Shown one piece after another: positions 22,654 to 23,577 of a stretch of 23,577 nt of DNA (position 1 is the first letter of the stretch; each line of letters begins with the position of its first letter). Made by a program: the position numbers and the translations under genes. The stretch is from an uncultured Mycoplasma sp. (GTDB lineage: Bacteria; Bacillota_I; Bacilli_A; RF39; UBA660): the NCBI GenBank assembly GCA_902493595.1, contig CABUPU010000016.1, forward strand, positions 1 through 23,577, read 5' to 3'. The notes below the pieces were generated by a model. That model was given only the letters and a program-made list of their open reading frames with translations, did not search any database and had not been told where the DNA came from.

Positions 22654-23418
22654 ATGATTTTATTAATTATTTTAGTAATAGTTTTATTTGTTATTTTAGG
22701 TTCATTAAAACAAATTAATGAATATGAAAGAGGAGTTAAATTTACCGCAGGTAAGTTTACTAAAATTATGTTACCGGGATGGAGAATTGTTTTACCAATT
22801 TTTCAAAGTTATAAAAAGGTAGATATAAGAACAAAAGTTGATGATGTTCCAGAACAAGAGGCAATTACTAAAGACAATGTTTCTGTAAAAATAAATGCAG
22901 TTATATATTATAAAGTATTTGATGCATCACTTGCCGTTTTACAGGTAGAGGATTTTTACTATGCAACTGCTCAACTTGCTCAAACTACAATGCGTAATAT
23001 TGTTGGTAGTGTAACATTGGATGAACTTTTATGTGAAAGGGAGAAAGTTTCATCACAAATTAAGGAAATAATCGATAAAGAAACTGATCCTTGGGGAATA
23101 AAGGTTGAAAATGTTGAACTTAAAGATATTTCCCTTACTGATGAGATGAAAAGGGTTATTGCAAGAGCAGCCGAAGCCGAAAGAGAAAAACAAGCGGTTA
23201 TAACAAAATCTATTGGTGAGAAAGAAGCTGCAGAAAATTTAGCCGAAGCTGCAAAAAAATTAGCAGAAAGTCCTGGTGCACTTCATTTAAGAACATTGGA
23301 AACTATAAATGATGTATCTTCAGACCAATCTAATACAATATTCTTTCCAATTCCAATGGATGTTTTAGAGGCAGTAAAAGGTTATTCTGAAAAGTTAAAA
23401 AAAGAAAATAAAAAATAA
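22654..23418 (+). CDS. Stomatin-like SPFH (slipin) membrane protein
   Basis: 254 residues. One N-terminal membrane segment (about 1-18), then the SPFH/Band 7 domain: INEYERGVKFTAGKFTKIML, PGWRIVLPIFQSYKKVDIRT, VSVKINAVIYYKVFD, QTTMRNIVGSVTLDELLCER and IKVENVELKDISLTDEM. The Ala/Glu-rich coiled coil (IARAAEAEREKQAVI, then GEKEAAENLAEAAKKLAESP) follows, and the end IFFPIPMDVLE is typical of slipins. These proteins form membrane microdomain rings. GAAGGAG lies seven bases before the ATG. Many slipins pair with an NfeD gene; none is here. It sits 13 bases after the SDR gene and may be co-transcribed with the T-box operon. Confidence 0.9.
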   Translation: MILLIILVIVLFVILGSLKQINEYERGVKFTAGKFTKIMLPGWRIVLPIFQSYKKVDIRTKVDDVPEQEAITKDNVSVKINAVIYYKVFDASLAVLQVEDFYYATAQLAQTTMRNIVGSVTLDELLCEREKVSSQIKEIIDKETDPWGIKVENVELKDISLTDEMKRVIARAAEAEREKQAVITKSIGEKEAAENLAEAAKKLAESPGALHLRTLETINDVSSDQSNTIFFPIPMDVLEAVKGYSEKLKKENKK

Positions 23419-23443
23419 TTAGCGATGCTAGTTATTTTTTTTT
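23414..23443 (+). terminator. Terminator after the slipin gene
   Basis: AATAATTAGC (23414-23423), loop GAT, GCTAGTTATT (23427-23436, one G-U pair), then a run of T. It starts in the last codons of the slipin gene. Confidence 0.8.
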
Positions 23444-23489
23444 AAATAAGCATATATAAATTAATATAAGTATTAAATTATATTTTTAC

Positions 23490-23577
23490 ACTGATTTGAC
23501 GGGGTTTACAACAAAAAACGATTTTTTTTAAAAAAAGTGCAAAAAAGCGTTGACAATGAAAAAATAGTTTGGTATAT
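23490..23577 (+). promoter_or_regulatory. Strong promoter at the window edge, possibly for an rRNA operon
   Basis: TTGACA (23550-23555), exactly 17 bases, then TATAT cut by the window end, with TGG before it as an extended -10. Upstream are A and T tracts (23515-23547) resembling an UP element. No gene lies between the slipin terminator and this point. The combination is typical of rRNA or other very strongly expressed promoters; the gene it serves is outside the window, so rRNA is a guess. Confidence 0.65.

Noticed and set aside
1..23577. Mollicutes genetic code (TGA as Trp)
   Set aside because: TGA ends several well supported genes (9087, 12971, 18153, 20141, 21876) and tryptophans are encoded by TGG, so the standard bacterial code applies.
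1..23577. CRISPR arrays, insertion sequences, integrases and classical toxin-antitoxin pairs
   Set aside because: No regularly spaced repeats, transposase or recombinase motifs were seen; the only short repeats found are the operator-like and terminator repeats listed.

Overview
The window is about 25% GC by eye, gene-dense and clearly from a Bacillota (Firmicutes) chromosome. It has a T-box riboswitch upstream of thrS, strong AGGAGG-type ribosome binding sites, extended -10 promoters and small AT-rich terminators. TGA works as a stop codon (for example the genes ending at 9087, 12971, 18153, 20141 and 21876), so the code is the standard bacterial one and not the Mollicutes code. The base composition, compact genes, TGS-less threonyl-tRNA synthetase and dockerin/InlB-type surface protein suggest an uncultured host-associated Bacilli lineage of the RF39/Erysipelotrichales kind. 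That placement is inference.

Layout. 1-472 is the 3' end of a surface or secreted protein with a complete type I dockerin and a C-terminal InlB-type repeat. It converges on an acyl-CoA ligase-like gene (482-2209, minus) across a shared terminator. 2333-3332 is a small phage-type lysis pair (holin-like protein plus M23/SH3 wall hydrolase) with no other phage genes. 3335-4079 is a divergent XRE regulator and zinc-ribbon membrane protein with repeated operator-like sites between them. 4164-5888 is a pair of DMT-type transporters. 5941-6539 is a decayed SWIM/SNF2 helicase that has lost its middle, followed by pncC. 7084-11973 is a minus-strand block: VanZ-RDD membrane protein, PHP phosphoesterase coupled to a 641-residue uncharacterised protein, and a DUF362 protein. 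12093-13801 holds two tandem paralogous TPR-like proteins.

13812-16223 has a membrane-anchored thioredoxin-fold protein divergent from a three-gene operon (beta-lactamase-fold serine hydrolase, anchored protein, very acidic small protein). 16284-18518 has an ASCH-Nudix fusion, then two coupled unknown genes. 18606-18933 is rpoZ and tRNA-Ala(UGC). 19083-19559 is an anchored cysteine-containing protein. 19600-22640 is a threonine T-box operon: an unknown 107-residue protein, thrS and a short-chain dehydrogenase. A stomatin/slipin gene follows, and the window ends inside a very strong promoter (TTGACA, 17 bp, TATAT...) behind A/T tracts, which may serve an rRNA operon or another highly expressed gene just outside.

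Most of the region is ordinary chromosomal housekeeping and membrane/cell-wall genes. I found no convincing defence system, CRISPR array, insertion sequence or toxin-antitoxin pair. The best leads are the T-box operon with an unknown first gene, the PHP plus 641-residue protein pair, the deleted helicase, the tandem TPR-like paralogues and the isolated lysis cassette.
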